NCBI RefSeq assembly: GCF_034058155.1
Contig: NZ_CP139148.1
Span: 186,001-250,000, forward strand
Length of the DNA: 64,000 bases
Source of the DNA: Flavobacterium sp. KACC 22761
GTDB taxonomy: Bacteria; Bacteroidota; Bacteroidia; Flavobacteriales; Flavobacteriaceae
Direction of reading: 5' to 3'
Position numbers and translations under genes: made by a program. Shown piece by piece: positions 42,470 through 51,270 of the stretch (positions are counted from its first letter, which is position 1; every line of letters starts with the position of its first letter). The notes below the pieces were generated by a model that did not search any database, had not been told where the DNA came from, and worked only from the letters and a program-made list of their open reading frames with translations.

Positions 42470-43546
42470 TCAATGTTCCCCATACCCAATATCATCCATC
42501 TTACCGCTAAAAACACGATATTGAATAATAAAATAAACAATCACCAAAAACAAAGCAATAAAAAACCAACTCAAACCAGCATTCAATCCATATTCATGCG
42601 CTGCTGTATTATAAATTGTTAATGACGGATTTACTTTATTTGTCGAAGGCAAAACATTCGGGAAAATCGAAACTGCTGTCGAGGCAAATCCACCGACTAA
42701 AAACAAAGTCGAAAACAAGAATCCGTAACCGTCTTTTTTAAAAGAACGAACTTTAAATAATCCAGCAATTCCAGCGAAAGTCATTAAAGGAAAAAACCAC
42801 AAAATTGGATTTTCAATAAAATTATGAAACGGCTTTGGCTCAATAAAATGCCAAATTCCCAATGAAATAAAAACCAAAACAAGCAAAACAAAGTTCAGTT
42901 TAAAAACTACATTTTTAAGTTTCGGGTTTAAAGACGAATTGGTTTTATAAATAATCCAGTTCGCACCGTGAATCGTCAACGCGACAACACTTACAATTCC
43001 CAGAAAAAGCGTAAACCAATCTATAATTCCCAATTCATTTGCTTGCGGACTAAAAGTTGGATTCCACAAAGGCAGAAAGAAAAAATGCGGCTCTTGTGTC
43101 GAAACGCCATTTTGAACCATTCCGAGATTGACACCACGAACAATATTTCCTAAAGCAATTCCGAAGAAAAGCGCCAAAAGCAAACTCGCAATTCCGAAAG
43201 CTTTATCCCAAATCGCTTCCCACATATGATTGTGAACTTGACCGCGCATTTCCAATCCGATGGCGCGAAAAATCAAAAGCCATAAAATCATAATCAAAGG
43301 CAGATAAAATCCGCTGAAAGAAGACGCATATAAAGTTGGAAACGCAAAAAACAAAACACCTCCCGCCGCAATTAACCAAACTTCATTCGCATCCCAAAAC
43401 GGCCCAATTGAATTGGTAATTGCTTTTTTATCTTTTTCTGTCTCGGCAAAAAATAAATGAATAATTCCTGCGCCAAAATCATAACCGTCTAAAACCAAAT
43501 AAACAGCTAGAATTCCCATTAAAACTACGTACCAAAAAAATTCCAT
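42470..43546 (-). CDS. cydB: Cytochrome bd-type ubiquinol oxidase subunit II
   Basis: Membrane subunit of a high-affinity terminal oxidase. 358 aa with about nine helices. Family signatures: YLVLDGYDFGAGIIHLFF, IGPFWDANEVWLIAAGGVLFFAFP, and LEMRGQVHNHMWEAIWDKAFGIAS. It begins 2 bp after cydA (gap 43547-43548), so the two are co-transcribed and probably translationally coupled. No CydX-like small gene is evident after the stop. Works in the inner membrane reducing oxygen with quinol, important at low oxygen or with inhibitors such as sulfide. Confidence 0.96.
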   Translation of the reverse strand: MEFFWYVVLMGILAVYLVLDGYDFGAGIIHLFFAETEKDKKAITNSIGPFWDANEVWLIAAGGVLFFAFPTLYASSFSGFYLPLIMILWLLIFRAIGLEMRGQVHNHMWEAIWDKAFGIASLLLALFFGIALGNIVRGVNLGMVQNGVSTQEPHFFFLPLWNPTFSPQANELGIIDWFTLFLGIVSVVALTIHGANWIIYKTNSSLNPKLKNVVFKLNFVLLVLVFISLGIWHFIEPKPFHNFIENPILWFFPLMTFAGIAGLFKVRSFKKDGYGFLFSTLFLVGGFASTAVSIFPNVLPSTNKVNPSLTIYNTAAHEYGLNAGLSWFFIALFLVIVYFIIQYRVFSGKMDDIGYGEH

Positions 43547-43548
43547 AC

Positions 43549-44895
43549 TTATATTTTTTCTGTTGAAAGTTCCACATGATGAGGTCCTTTATTGATAATT
43601 TTTCCAATCAAAAGCAAAAACAGCATTCCGAGCAAAAGATACAAACCGATAAATCCAAGCAAAGTAAATAATGTATTTCCTGATGAAACTGTTGGCGAAG
43701 CTCCGGCTCCGGTTCGCATTAAATTATAAACCAGCCAAGGTTGTCTTCCCAATTCGGCCGTGTACCAGCCGGTTGTGTTGGCGATATAAGGAAACGGCAT
43801 CATGAACATCAACGACCATAAAAGCCATTTGGTTTCAAATAATTTTCCTCTTATTAATTGAAAAAGAGACAAGAGCATTAATCCGATAAATACAGTTCCA
43901 AGACCGACCATAATATGATAGGCATAATACAATCCCGAAATATTCGTTGGATGCAAATCTTCTTCAAACTGGTCTAAACCTTGAATTTCCTGATTCCAAT
44001 TTCCATAAGTCAGGAAACTCAAAATATTTGGAACGGCGATTTTGTTATCCAATTTCTTGTCTTTTACATCGGGTTGGCCAATTAGTACAATCTCTGAACC
44101 TTTCTGTTCCGTATGAAAAATCCCTTCCATTCCGGCAAAAGTCACAGGTTGGTATTTCACTACATTTTTCGCCAATAAATCGCCTGTTGGAACGGCAACG
44201 AAAATGCTCGAAATCAATCCGAAAATCACTCCTGTTTTTAAGAACAATTTTCCGAAAGAAACATTTTTTTTACTTAAAATATAAAAAGCTCCAATTCCAG
44301 CAACAACAAATGAACTTGTTACCAAAGAAGCGGCTTGATTATGCAAATAAGACGGCCAAAGCCACGGATTTAAGAATAAAGCTTGAAAATTATTCAACAC
44401 AAATTTTCCGTTTTCTAAGATTTCATAACCTACAGGATTCTGCATCCACGAATGTGTAGCAATAATTAAAAATCCGCTGGCCCAAGAACCGATCATGATT
44501 AATAAGCCGGTTACAAAATGCAATTTATGTCCGAGGAGTTTTTCTCCAAATAAAAATATTCCCAAGAAAGAAGATTCGAGAAAGAAAGAAAACATTCCTT
44601 CCATGGCAAGCGTTTGCCCAATAATTCCTCCCGTTAATTCGGAAAACTTTGCCCAATTGGTTCCAAACTGAAACTCCATCGGTATTCCAGTCACGACGCC
44701 CATCGCAAAATTGAGGGCAAAAATCTTCATCCAGAAATGAGTGGCGTGATTGTATTGTTCGTCTTTAGTTTTGAGGTATTTCCACTTGAAGTAAACAATG
44801 ATGAGCGAAAGGCCCATTGTAAGTTGTGGAAAAAGATAATGAAAAGTAATCGTGAAGGCGAATTGCATTCGGTCGTAAAAGAGCATTTCTTCCAT
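43549..44895 (-). CDS. cydA: Cytochrome bd-type ubiquinol oxidase subunit I
   Basis: 448 aa from ATG 44895 (MEEMLFYDRMQFAFTITFHY), matching the usual CydA start; an ATG 30 bp upstream is less likely. The heme b595 His is in FHYLFP. Further landmarks are FQFGTNWAKFSELTGG, EGMFSFFLESSFLG, LHNQAAS (heme b558 His), the quinol-loop end TAELGRQPWLVYN, and eight to nine helices. The Q-loop is short, as in CIO-type enzymes. The operon cydAB lies within a set of sulfur-detoxification genes; bd oxidases resist sulfide. Confidence 0.96.
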   Translation of the reverse strand: MEEMLFYDRMQFAFTITFHYLFPQLTMGLSLIIVYFKWKYLKTKDEQYNHATHFWMKIFALNFAMGVVTGIPMEFQFGTNWAKFSELTGGIIGQTLAMEGMFSFFLESSFLGIFLFGEKLLGHKLHFVTGLLIMIGSWASGFLIIATHSWMQNPVGYEILENGKFVLNNFQALFLNPWLWPSYLHNQAASLVTSSFVVAGIGAFYILSKKNVSFGKLFLKTGVIFGLISSIFVAVPTGDLLAKNVVKYQPVTFAGMEGIFHTEQKGSEIVLIGQPDVKDKKLDNKIAVPNILSFLTYGNWNQEIQGLDQFEEDLHPTNISGLYYAYHIMVGLGTVFIGLMLLSLFQLIRGKLFETKWLLWSLMFMMPFPYIANTTGWYTAELGRQPWLVYNLMRTGAGASPTVSSGNTLFTLLGFIGLYLLLGMLFLLLIGKIINKGPHHVELSTEKI

Positions 44896-44932
44896 AAGTG
44901 GTATTTGTTTTATGAAGTTCAACAAATTTAAC

Positions 44933-44940
44933 CATTACAA
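44933..44940 (-). promoter_or_regulatory. -7 box taaatttg of cydAB
   Basis: Minus-strand TAAATTTG matches TAnnTTTG, 38 bp before ATG 44895. No strong -33 TTG is seen. The 44896-45272 spacer otherwise holds two inverted repeats. Confidence 0.4.
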
Positions 44941-45047
44941 CCCGAAATGTCACTCTTAAAAAAAAGTTTATCACCTGATATTTGTGAAACTTTTCAACAA
45001 TTTAAAGAGTATAGATTACACTTATTTTTAGAATACTTCACAAAGTA

Positions 45048-45150
45048 TGTCATTTCGACTGAAGGGAGAAATCACACTAGAAAATCCGCAAAGAAAATCG
45101 CCAATCTTTGTCGAGCTTCTCGTGGAGATTTCTCCTTCGTCGAAATGACA
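45048..45150. repeat. Inverted repeat (family gtcatttcgac, second copy)
   Basis: tgtcatttcgactgaaggga at 45048 onward pairs with the complementary tctccttcgtcgaaatgaca ending at 45150, with a loop rich in cgcaaagaaaatcgcc words. The same family is at 6272-6375. Confidence 0.75.
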
Positions 45151-45172
45151 AGATTGCGTATAGATTTACATG

Positions 45173-45259
45173 ATCAAACATAACCCGTGGTTTCAACCAC
45201 GGGAACACAATGCATATCCGACACGTATCCTGCGGTTTAAACCGCAGGCTATGTTTGAT
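45173..45259. repeat. Nested palindromes (family ggtttaaacc)
   Basis: Outer arms atcaaacata (45173-45182) and tatgtttgat (45250-45259). Inside are two perfect palindromic stems, cccgtggtttcaaccacggg (45184-45203) and cctgcggtttaaaccgcagg (45229-45248). A related element is at 56374-56470. It lies 14 bp from the HD-gene stop. Confidence 0.7.
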
Positions 45260-45272
45260 TTTGATTGCGTAA

Positions 45273-45869
45273 TTATTTTTCTAAAATCCCTTTTTCAACA
45301 CTTTCATTAATCAAACCTTCGGCGTAATTCCATATAGAATTTGAACCTTCTTTAATGATACTTTTCTTTTCGTAAACTTTATCGTATTTCACTCCAAACT
45401 CTTTCCAAGTTCCACCATTGTTTGATGTATTTTGCAATAATGGTTCAAGTCTGTCCATCGATTTTGCGAATTTGGCTTCGTTGGTTTCTCCTGCTTCAAA
45501 TTCTTCCCAAATAGCAATAAAATCCTCGGCTTGTTTTTCCGGAAGCAAACTAAAGATTCGATTTGCCGCTAAACGTTCTTCATCTGTATTCGAATGATTT
45601 TTTACGGTATCGTAAATAAAAACATCTCCGGCATCAATTTCAACAATATCGTGAATCAAAACCATTTTTACCACTTTCAAAACATCAATTGGTTCATTAG
45701 AATGCTCGGCTAAAACAATCGCCATTAAAGCCAAATGCCAGCTGTGTTCAGCATCATTTTCACATCGGTCGCTGTTGAATAATTTTGTCTTGCGCTGAAT
45801 GTATTTTACTTTATCAATTTCTTTTATAAAGGCAATTTGATCTAATAAATCTTTTGTGTTCATAGCCAT
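45273..45869 (-). CDS. HD-domain hydrolase, YfbR/HDDC2-like 5'-deoxynucleotidase family
   Basis: 198 aa. HD metal motif: H in CENDAEHSWHLALMAIVLAEH, then HD in VKMVLIHDIVEIDAGDVFIYD. A later conserved stretch is FAKSMDRLEPLLQN. This is the arrangement of YfbR and eukaryotic HDDC2 phosphohydrolases, acting on deoxyribonucleoside 5'-monophosphates. Start at 45869 (MAMNTKDLL) or the ATG two codons later. It is divergent from the CstB-like gene and monocistronic. Function in nucleotide salvage or cleansing is inferred from the family. Confidence 0.9.
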   Translation of the reverse strand: MAMNTKDLLDQIAFIKEIDKVKYIQRKTKLFNSDRCENDAEHSWHLALMAIVLAEHSNEPIDVLKVVKMVLIHDIVEIDAGDVFIYDTVKNHSNTDEERLAANRIFSLLPEKQAEDFIAIWEEFEAGETNEAKFAKSMDRLEPLLQNTSNNGGTWKEFGVKYDKVYEKKSIIKEGSNSIWNYAEGLINESVEKGILEK

Positions 45870-46054
45870 AATTTTAGTAGAGTTGCAAAATTACGCAGTT
45901 TTTCACCATCCTAAGTTATGTAAGTACATTTTAGTTTTGGACTAAAACATCCTGCTTAAATTAACTTATATAGCTTATATGGTAAATCAGTTATTTTTTG
46001 CGCAGAAATCAAATTTCTGTAACATTAGTCACCTATTTTATTAAAAAACAAACC

Positions 46055-46062
46055 TACCTTTG
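46055..46062 (+). promoter_or_regulatory. -7 box tacctttg of the persulfide dioxygenase-rhodanese gene
   Basis: It matches TAnnTTTG exactly and is 26 bp before ATG 46089. The text ttctgtaacattagtcac upstream resembles a Crp-type half site but is not a clear dyad. Confidence 0.45.
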
Positions 46063-46088
46063 TGTTCCATTATTTTTATAACTAAATC

Positions 46089-47507
46089 ATGAAAATAGAA
46101 CAAATCTACACCGGATGCCTTGCGCAAGGTGCATATTATATAACATCTGACGGAGAAGCTGTTATCATTGATCCGCTCAGAGAAATTCAGCCTTATCTGG
46201 ATCGTTTAGAACGCGACGGAGTGAAACTGAAATATATTTTTGAAACACACTTCCACGCTGATTTCGTTTCGGGACACGTCGATTTAAGCAAAGAAACTGG
46301 AGCGCCAATCGTTTACGGACCAAATGCCGCTTGCGAATTTGACTGCATTTCTGCAAAAGACGGACAGGAATTCAAAATCGGAAAAGTGACAATTAAAGTT
46401 TTGCATACTCCAGGACATACTATGGAAAGCAGTACTTTTTTATTAATTGACGAAAACGGAAAAGATCATGCAATTTTCTCTGGAGACACCTTATTTATTG
46501 GAGATGTTGGCCGTCCTGATTTAGCTCAGAAAGCAGCTGGAATGACACAAGATCAATTAGCCGGAATTTTATTTCATTCGCTAAGAGAAAAAATCATGAC
46601 GCTTGCTGATGACGTAATTGTTTATCCTGCGCACGGTGCCGGAAGCGCTTGCGGAAAAAACATGAGCAAAGAAACAGTTTCAACTATCGGGAATCAAAAA
46701 GCCACCAATTATGCTTTACGCGCCGATATGACCGAAGCTGAATTCATTAAAGAAGTTACTGATGGATTATTGCCTCCTCCAGCCTATTTCAGCATGAACG
46801 TTGCCATGAATAAACAAGGTTACGAAAGTTTTGAAACGGTTTTACATAACGGAATGAAAGCGATAAATGCAAAAGAATTTGAAGCAGTTGCAGAAGAAAC
46901 TGGGGCTTTAATTTTAGACACTAGAAGCGCAGCCGATTTCAGCAAAGGATTCATTCCGCAGTCAATTAATATTGGAATCAATGGGGATTTTGCTCCTTGG
47001 GTTGGAACTTTAATTGCCGATGTAAAACAGCCAATAATTTTGGTTACCGCAATTGGAATGGAAGAAGAAACTGTAACACGTTTAAGTCGTGTTGGTTTTG
47101 ACACCATAATCGGACATCTTGAGGGCGGATTTGAAGCTTGGCAAAATGCAGGTTTTGAAATTGATACCGTAAACCGAATTACAGCAGACCAATTTGCGAA
47201 TGAATTTAAATTCGGCACAGATAAAGTTGTCGATATTCGTAAAGAATCAGAATATGAGGCAGAACATATTGACGAAGCTTACAGCAAACCTCTTGCATAT
47301 ATAAATGATTGGGTGAAAGACATTAACCCAAATGAGCATTTTTATTTGCATTGCGCTGGCGGATACAGAAGTATGATTGCAGCTTCTATTCTTCAAGCGA
47401 GAGGATTTAGAAATTTCTCTGAAGTGGAAGGCGGTTTTGGAGCAATTTCAAAAACAAATGTCCCAAAATCAGATTTTGTCTGCCAAAGCAAAACATTAAA
47501 AGCATAA
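46089..47507 (+). CDS. CstB-like persulfide dioxygenase-rhodanese fusion
   Basis: 472 aa in three parts. The N-terminal metallo-beta-lactamase domain (1-240) is of the ETHE1 persulfide dioxygenase type: iron ligands in ETHFHADFVSGH, then LHTPGHTMES and FSGDTLFIGDVGRPDL. The first rhodanese-like domain (about 265-355) has LDTRSAADFSKGF but no Cys in its loop (VTAIGMEEETVTRL), so it is a pseudo-rhodanese. The C-terminal rhodanese (about 370-470) has catalytic C422 in HCAGGYRSMI. This MBL, inactive-rhodanese, active-rhodanese order is that of CstB, which converts low-molecular-weight persulfides to thiosulfate. The yeeE/yedE genes follow. Confidence 0.92.
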   Translation: MKIEQIYTGCLAQGAYYITSDGEAVIIDPLREIQPYLDRLERDGVKLKYIFETHFHADFVSGHVDLSKETGAPIVYGPNAACEFDCISAKDGQEFKIGKVTIKVLHTPGHTMESSTFLLIDENGKDHAIFSGDTLFIGDVGRPDLAQKAAGMTQDQLAGILFHSLREKIMTLADDVIVYPAHGAGSACGKNMSKETVSTIGNQKATNYALRADMTEAEFIKEVTDGLLPPPAYFSMNVAMNKQGYESFETVLHNGMKAINAKEFEAVAEETGALILDTRSAADFSKGFIPQSINIGINGDFAPWVGTLIADVKQPIILVTAIGMEEETVTRLSRVGFDTIIGHLEGGFEAWQNAGFEIDTVNRITADQFANEFKFGTDKVVDIRKESEYEAEHIDEAYSKPLAYINDWVKDINPNEHFYLHCAGGYRSMIAASILQARGFRNFSEVEGGFGAISKTNVPKSDFVCQSKTLKA

Positions 47508-47516
47508 TTTTTTAAG

Positions 47517-47590
47517 GTACAGAGATACAAAGGTGCAAAGCGACAAAGTTTTTCCCTTTGAACCTCTGCCCCTTTGAACCTTTGAACCTA
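47517..47590. repeat. Inverted run of cctttgaacc words before yeeE
   Basis: ggtacagagatacaaaggtg followed by caaagcgacaaagtt, then the complementary-leaning ccctttgaacctctgcccct and tttgaacctttgaacct. It fills the CstB-YeeE spacer and stops 6 bp before ATG 47597. Same family type as the cgcaaag repeats. Confidence 0.5.
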
Positions 47591-47596
47591 AAAAAA

Positions 47597-48166
47597 ATGA
47601 GTATAATTGAAATCATTAAAGAACCATGGCCTTGGTATGTTGCGGGCCCTTTGATTGGATTAACAGTTCCAATTTTATTAATTATCGGAAATAAATCTTT
47701 CGGGATTAGTTCCTCTCTTCGTCATATTTGTGCGGCTTGTATTCCTGCAAATATTTCATTTTTTAAATACGATTGGAAAAAAGAAAGCTGGAATTTATTC
47801 TTCGTTCTCGGAATACTTTTAGGCGGTTTTATCGCTTCTTATTTCTTATCAAATCCAAATTCTATGGAAGTTGCTCCCGAATTATCAGAGAAATTAGCGA
47901 CTTACGGAATCACAGATCATAGTGGTTTAGTTCCTGCACAATTATTTTCTTGGGAAAGTTTATTAACGCTTCGCGGCTTTATTATGATTGTGGTGGGCGG
48001 ATTCTTAGTTGGTTTTGGAACTCGTTATGCCGGCGGATGCACAAGCGGACACGCGATTATGGGATTATCAAACTTGCAATGGCCATCATTAGTAGCAACA
48101 ATCTGTTTTATGATTGGCGGTTTTGTAATGTCTCTTTTGATTTTACCTTATATTCTTTCACTTTAA
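47597..48166 (+). CDS. YeeE/YedE-family thiosulfate/sulfur transporter, first half
   Basis: ATG 47597 gives 189 aa ([20 protein letters not shown]). The upstream in-frame start at 47558 lies in repeat sequence and is rejected. Four to five helices. The family signature is [20 protein letters not shown] with a conserved Cys that relays the sulfur anion; a second Cys motif is [11 protein letters not shown]. It is the N-terminal-type half of a YeeE (TsuA) transporter; the partner half starts 11 bp downstream. Such split pairs import thiosulfate or move sulfane sulfur, fitting the CstB-like gene upstream. Confidence 0.9.
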   Translation: MSIIEIIKEPWPWYVAGPLIGLTVPILLIIGNKSFGISSSLRHICAACIPANISFFKYDWKKESWNLFFVLGILLGGFIASYFLSNPNSMEVAPELSEKLATYGITDHSGLVPAQLFSWESLLTLRGFIMIVVGGFLVGFGTRYAGGCTSGHAIMGLSNLQWPSLVATICFMIGGFVMSLLILPYILSL

Positions 48167-48176
48167 AATTTCGAAA

Positions 48177-48653
48177 ATGAGTTTAGAAAATAAAAATATA
48201 GACGGCGAAGGAATCAACGCAAGCCAGAAAAAAGAAAACGCATTCGCAAACCTTAAATATTTAATCGTCGGAATCTTTTTCGGAATTGTATTCGTAAAAG
48301 CCGAAATCATCAGCTGGTTTCGCATTCAGGAAATGTTTCATCTTGAATCATTCCATATGTATGGTGTGATTGGATGTGCTGTTGCTGTAGGATTAATATC
48401 TGTTCAATTGATTAAAAAATTCAACATCAAAACTCTTGATGGCGAAAAAATCGAAATTCAACCAAAAACTTTCAGCAAAGGACAAATCTACGGCGGACTG
48501 ATGTTTGGTTTTGGATGGGCAATAACTGGAGCGTGTCCAGGTCCTCTTTTTGCACAAATTGGTACGGGTGCGACTGTAATTGTTGTTACTTTATTAAGTG
48601 CTATTGCAGGAACTTGGTTTTACGGTTTGATTAAAGATAAATTGCCGCATTAA
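48177..48653 (+). CDS. YeeE/YedE-family thiosulfate/sulfur transporter, second half
   Basis: 158 aa with a cytosolic N-terminus (about 25 aa) and four helices. Signature GFGWAITGACPGPLFAQIGTG carries the conserved Cys. It pairs with the preceding gene (10 bp gap) to make a complete two-lobed transporter equal to one full-length YeeE. Last gene of the cstB-yeeE unit; a complex inverted repeat follows. Localised in the inner membrane. Confidence 0.9.
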   Translation: MSLENKNIDGEGINASQKKENAFANLKYLIVGIFFGIVFVKAEIISWFRIQEMFHLESFHMYGVIGCAVAVGLISVQLIKKFNIKTLDGEKIEIQPKTFSKGQIYGGLMFGFGWAITGACPGPLFAQIGTGATVIVVTLLSAIAGTWFYGLIKDKLPH

Positions 48654-48697
48654 AAATTTGTTTCAGGTTTTGCTTGTTTCAAGTTTCAAGTTGATTT

Positions 48698-48828
48698 AAC
48701 CGCAAAGCACACAAAGATATACGCAAAGTTCGCAAAGTTTTATTTACAAAGCTTTGCGAACTTTGTGTTTTATAAAAAGTCTCGATTTATTAAAAACCTT
48801 GCTCCCGATAGTTATCGGGATTGCGGTT
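48698..48828. repeat. Nested inverted repeat (aaccgcaa... family, with cccgatagttatcggg)
   Basis: Outer words aaccgcaa (48698-48705) and ttgcggtt (48821-48828). Inside are perfect 14-bp arms caaagttcgcaaag (48724-48737) and ctttgcgaactttg (48752-48765), and an 18-bp palindrome tcccgatagttatcggga (48803-48820). Preceded by gtttcaag words. Confidence 0.7.
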
Positions 48829-48914
48829 AAATATTTTTCTTCATCGATTTTTAATTTCATTTCGTTAAGTTTGCTTTTAACGACACTTCCGCAAAATAAA
48901 AACTAAAAGCCAAT

Positions 48915-50492
48915 ATGAATCGCTCTGAACAGTTATCCAGATTACAGCATACCGAAAAATGGGACGTAATAATTATTGGCGGTGGCGCAAGCGGTCTGGG
49001 AACAGCTGTTGATACTGCAAGTCGCGGTTACAAAACAATCCTCTTTGAAGCTGTAGATTTTGCAAAAGGAACTTCAAGCAGAAGCACCAAATTAGTTCAT
49101 GGCGGTGTGCGTTATTTAGAGCAAGGAAATGTGCATTTGGTAAGAGAAGCACTAAAAGAAAGAGGACTGCTGGCTCAAAATGCGGGACACTTAGTCAAAA
49201 ACCAATCTTTTGTTATTCCGAATTATCATTATTTAAGCGGTTATATTTATACTATTGGATTAAAAATTTACGATTTGCTTTCGGGTCGCCTAAGTTTAGG
49301 AAGTTCAAAATATCTTTCAAAAAAGAAAACCATCGAAATGCTTCCAAACGTAGAAGAAAATGGTTTGGTTAATGGCGTTATCTATCATGACGGACAATTT
49401 GATGATTCTCGTTTGGCCATAAATTTGGCTCAAACTGCTATCGAAAATGGTGCTTGTGTTTTAAATTATGTAAAAGTTGTCAACTTATTAAAAGACGATA
49501 AAAATCAAATCATTGGTGTTCATGCGATCGATCAGGAAACTGGAACGATTTACGATATTAAAAGCGCTGTTGTAATAAATGCAACGGGAGTTTTTACAAA
49601 TGCCATCATGAAGCTAAACGATAAGGTTTATAAAAAATATATTGTTCCGAGTCAGGGAATCCATTTGGTTTTTGACAAATCTTTTCTTCCCGGAGAACAC
49701 GCTTTGATGATTCCGAAGACAAAAGACGGAAGAGTTTTATTTGCCGTTCCGTGGCACAATCATGTTGTGGTAGGGACAACCGACACTTTAATCAAAAAAC
49801 AAAGTTTAGAACCTATTGCATTAGAAAGCGAAATTCAATTCGTTCTAGAAACAGCGCAACGATTCTTGGCAAAAAAGCCAACAAGAGCCGATGTATTATC
49901 AGTTTTTGCCGGATTACGCCCTTTGGCTGCTCCAAAAGAAGAAGGCAAAAGCACTAAAGAAGTCTCTAGAAGTCATAAAATCATAGTTTCAGAAACTGGT
50001 TTAATAACCATCACTGGCGGAAAATGGACAACCTATCGAAAAATTGCTGAAGATATTATAGACAAAGCGATCAAAACAGGCAAATTACCAAAGAAAGAAT
50101 GTGCAACCGAACATCTGTCTATTCATGGAAACCAACCAACTAATTCTTTTGACAGAGAAAATCACCTTTATATATACGGTACTGATATTCCGAAAATAAT
50201 TGAATTGCAAGAAAACGAACCTGAATTAAAAGAAAAACTGCATCCCGATCATGAATTTACAATGGCCGAAGTTGTTTGGGCCATTCGTCATGAAATGGCT
50301 AGAACCGTTGATGATATTTTGGCAAGACGTGTACGTTTATTATTTCTGGATGCCAGAGCGGCAATGGAAGTTTCTGAAAAAACAGCGAGAGTAATTGCAA
50401 AAGAATTAGGTCATGACGAAAACTGGATTTCTAAGGAAATTGCAGATTTTAAAGCAACTTCTAAAGGATTTTTCCTTTCCGAATTCCGATAA
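48915..50492 (+). CDS. glpD: FAD-dependent glycerol-3-phosphate dehydrogenase
   Basis: Oxidises sn-glycerol 3-phosphate to dihydroxyacetone phosphate, passing electrons to the quinone pool at the membrane. 525 aa. The FAD dinucleotide fold is WDVIIIGGGASGLGTAVDTAS (residues about 16-36), followed by GTSSRSTKLVHGGVRYLEQG. GlpD segments VVGTTDTLIK and FAGLRPLAAP precede the helical C-terminal domain (WAIRHEMARTVDDILARR), which is typical of GlpD. Monocistronic. No glpF/glpK nearby. Start supported by the conserved N-terminus. Confidence 0.95.
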   Translation: MNRSEQLSRLQHTEKWDVIIIGGGASGLGTAVDTASRGYKTILFEAVDFAKGTSSRSTKLVHGGVRYLEQGNVHLVREALKERGLLAQNAGHLVKNQSFVIPNYHYLSGYIYTIGLKIYDLLSGRLSLGSSKYLSKKKTIEMLPNVEENGLVNGVIYHDGQFDDSRLAINLAQTAIENGACVLNYVKVVNLLKDDKNQIIGVHAIDQETGTIYDIKSAVVINATGVFTNAIMKLNDKVYKKYIVPSQGIHLVFDKSFLPGEHALMIPKTKDGRVLFAVPWHNHVVVGTTDTLIKKQSLEPIALESEIQFVLETAQRFLAKKPTRADVLSVFAGLRPLAAPKEEGKSTKEVSRSHKIIVSETGLITITGGKWTTYRKIAEDIIDKAIKTGKLPKKECATEHLSIHGNQPTNSFDRENHLYIYGTDIPKIIELQENEPELKEKLHPDHEFTMAEVVWAIRHEMARTVDDILARRVRLLFLDARAAMEVSEKTARVIAKELGHDENWISKEIADFKATSKGFFLSEFR

Positions 50493-50744
50493 TGGTTTCT
50501 AATCAGTTCAAAAACAGCACTTTTTTGAAGGTTCACTCCTATTTACGTTCAAAATTTATCTTACAAAAAAGAACTTCAAATAAAAACCTCAAAAACAAAG
50601 ACCAGTCAATTTAAATTTAGGTTAAATATTAAAATATCAATTAGTTATAATTAAAAAATACACTAATTTTGACGTCGCTAAAATGCATTATTTTATAATG
50701 CATGACATCTTGTTTTTCATATTAACAAAAAATTAACACAACAC

Positions 50745-50786
50745 TTGTATATACAACTATTAAAAGTTATACATTTGTATATACAA
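50745..50786. promoter_or_regulatory. Twin 12-bp palindromes over the MarR promoter
   Basis: ttgtatatacaa occurs exactly at 50745-50756 and 50775-50786, 30 bp apart (about three helical turns). The -7 box tacatttg (50770-50777, TAnnTTTG) overlaps the second copy, and a -33-like TTG begins the first. It ends 17 bp before the MarR ATG. MarR dimer operators at an autoregulated promoter are the simplest reading. The rest of the 50493-50803 spacer is AT-rich. Confidence 0.8.
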
Positions 50787-50803
50787 ATTATACACTTACG
50801 ACT

Positions 50804-51259
50804 ATGACAATTGAAGAGGTTATTAAGAGTACAGTTAAGATGGATAATGCGAAAAAAGTTATTCTGAATATCATGTACACACAAAATGTGATTCAGGATC
50901 ATTTCAACGAGTTAATTAAACCTTATGATTTATCTGGAGAGCAATACAATGTACTACGCATATTAAGAGGACAAAAAGGAAATCCCGCTAATATGTGTGT
51001 GATACAAGAACGCATGTTGGCCAAAACCAGCAACACTACCCGATTAGTGGACAAATTATTACTGAAAGAATTCGTTACAAGAAATGTCTGTCCAGACAAT
51101 CGACGAAAAATTGAGGTGTTAATTACACAAAAAGGATTAGATGTTTTAAAAGAATTAGACCCGAAGGTAGATGAGCACGAGCGCGTATTTGCCCAGAATA
51201 TAAGCCCCGAAGAATTAGAATTATTAAACAATTTATTAGAAAAATACCGAAACCAATAA
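50804..51259 (+). CDS. MarR-family transcriptional regulator
   Basis: 151 aa. Winged helix (about 45-110) in QYNVLRILRGQKGNPANMCVIQERM, TSNTTRLVDKLLLKEFVTRN (recognition helix) and the beta-wing VCPDNRRKIEVLITQKG. N- and C-terminal helices form the dimer. It likely represses its own operon by binding the two ttgtatatacaa palindromes directly upstream. Followed at 11 bp by a nitroreductase gene, then a YceI gene. The effector is unknown; quinone or phenolic compounds are plausible for MarR/nitroreductase pairs. No lone Cys arrangement is evident. Confidence 0.93.
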   Translation: MTIEEVIKSTVKMDNAKKVILNIMYTQNVIQDHFNELIKPYDLSGEQYNVLRILRGQKGNPANMCVIQERMLAKTSNTTRLVDKLLLKEFVTRNVCPDNRRKIEVLITQKGLDVLKELDPKVDEHERVFAQNISPEELELLNNLLEKYRNQ

Positions 51260-51270
51260 AATTAAATATT

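Noticed and set aside
44981..44999. ttgtgaaacttttcaacaa upstream of cydAB as an Fnr/Crp-type site
   Set aside because: The dyad is imperfect and lacks the TTGAT-N4-ATCAA form; it is too weak to call.
44947..45183. 78-aa plus-strand ORF between cydA and the HD gene
   Set aside because: It runs through two inverted repeats (45048-45150, 45173 onward) and has no family features.
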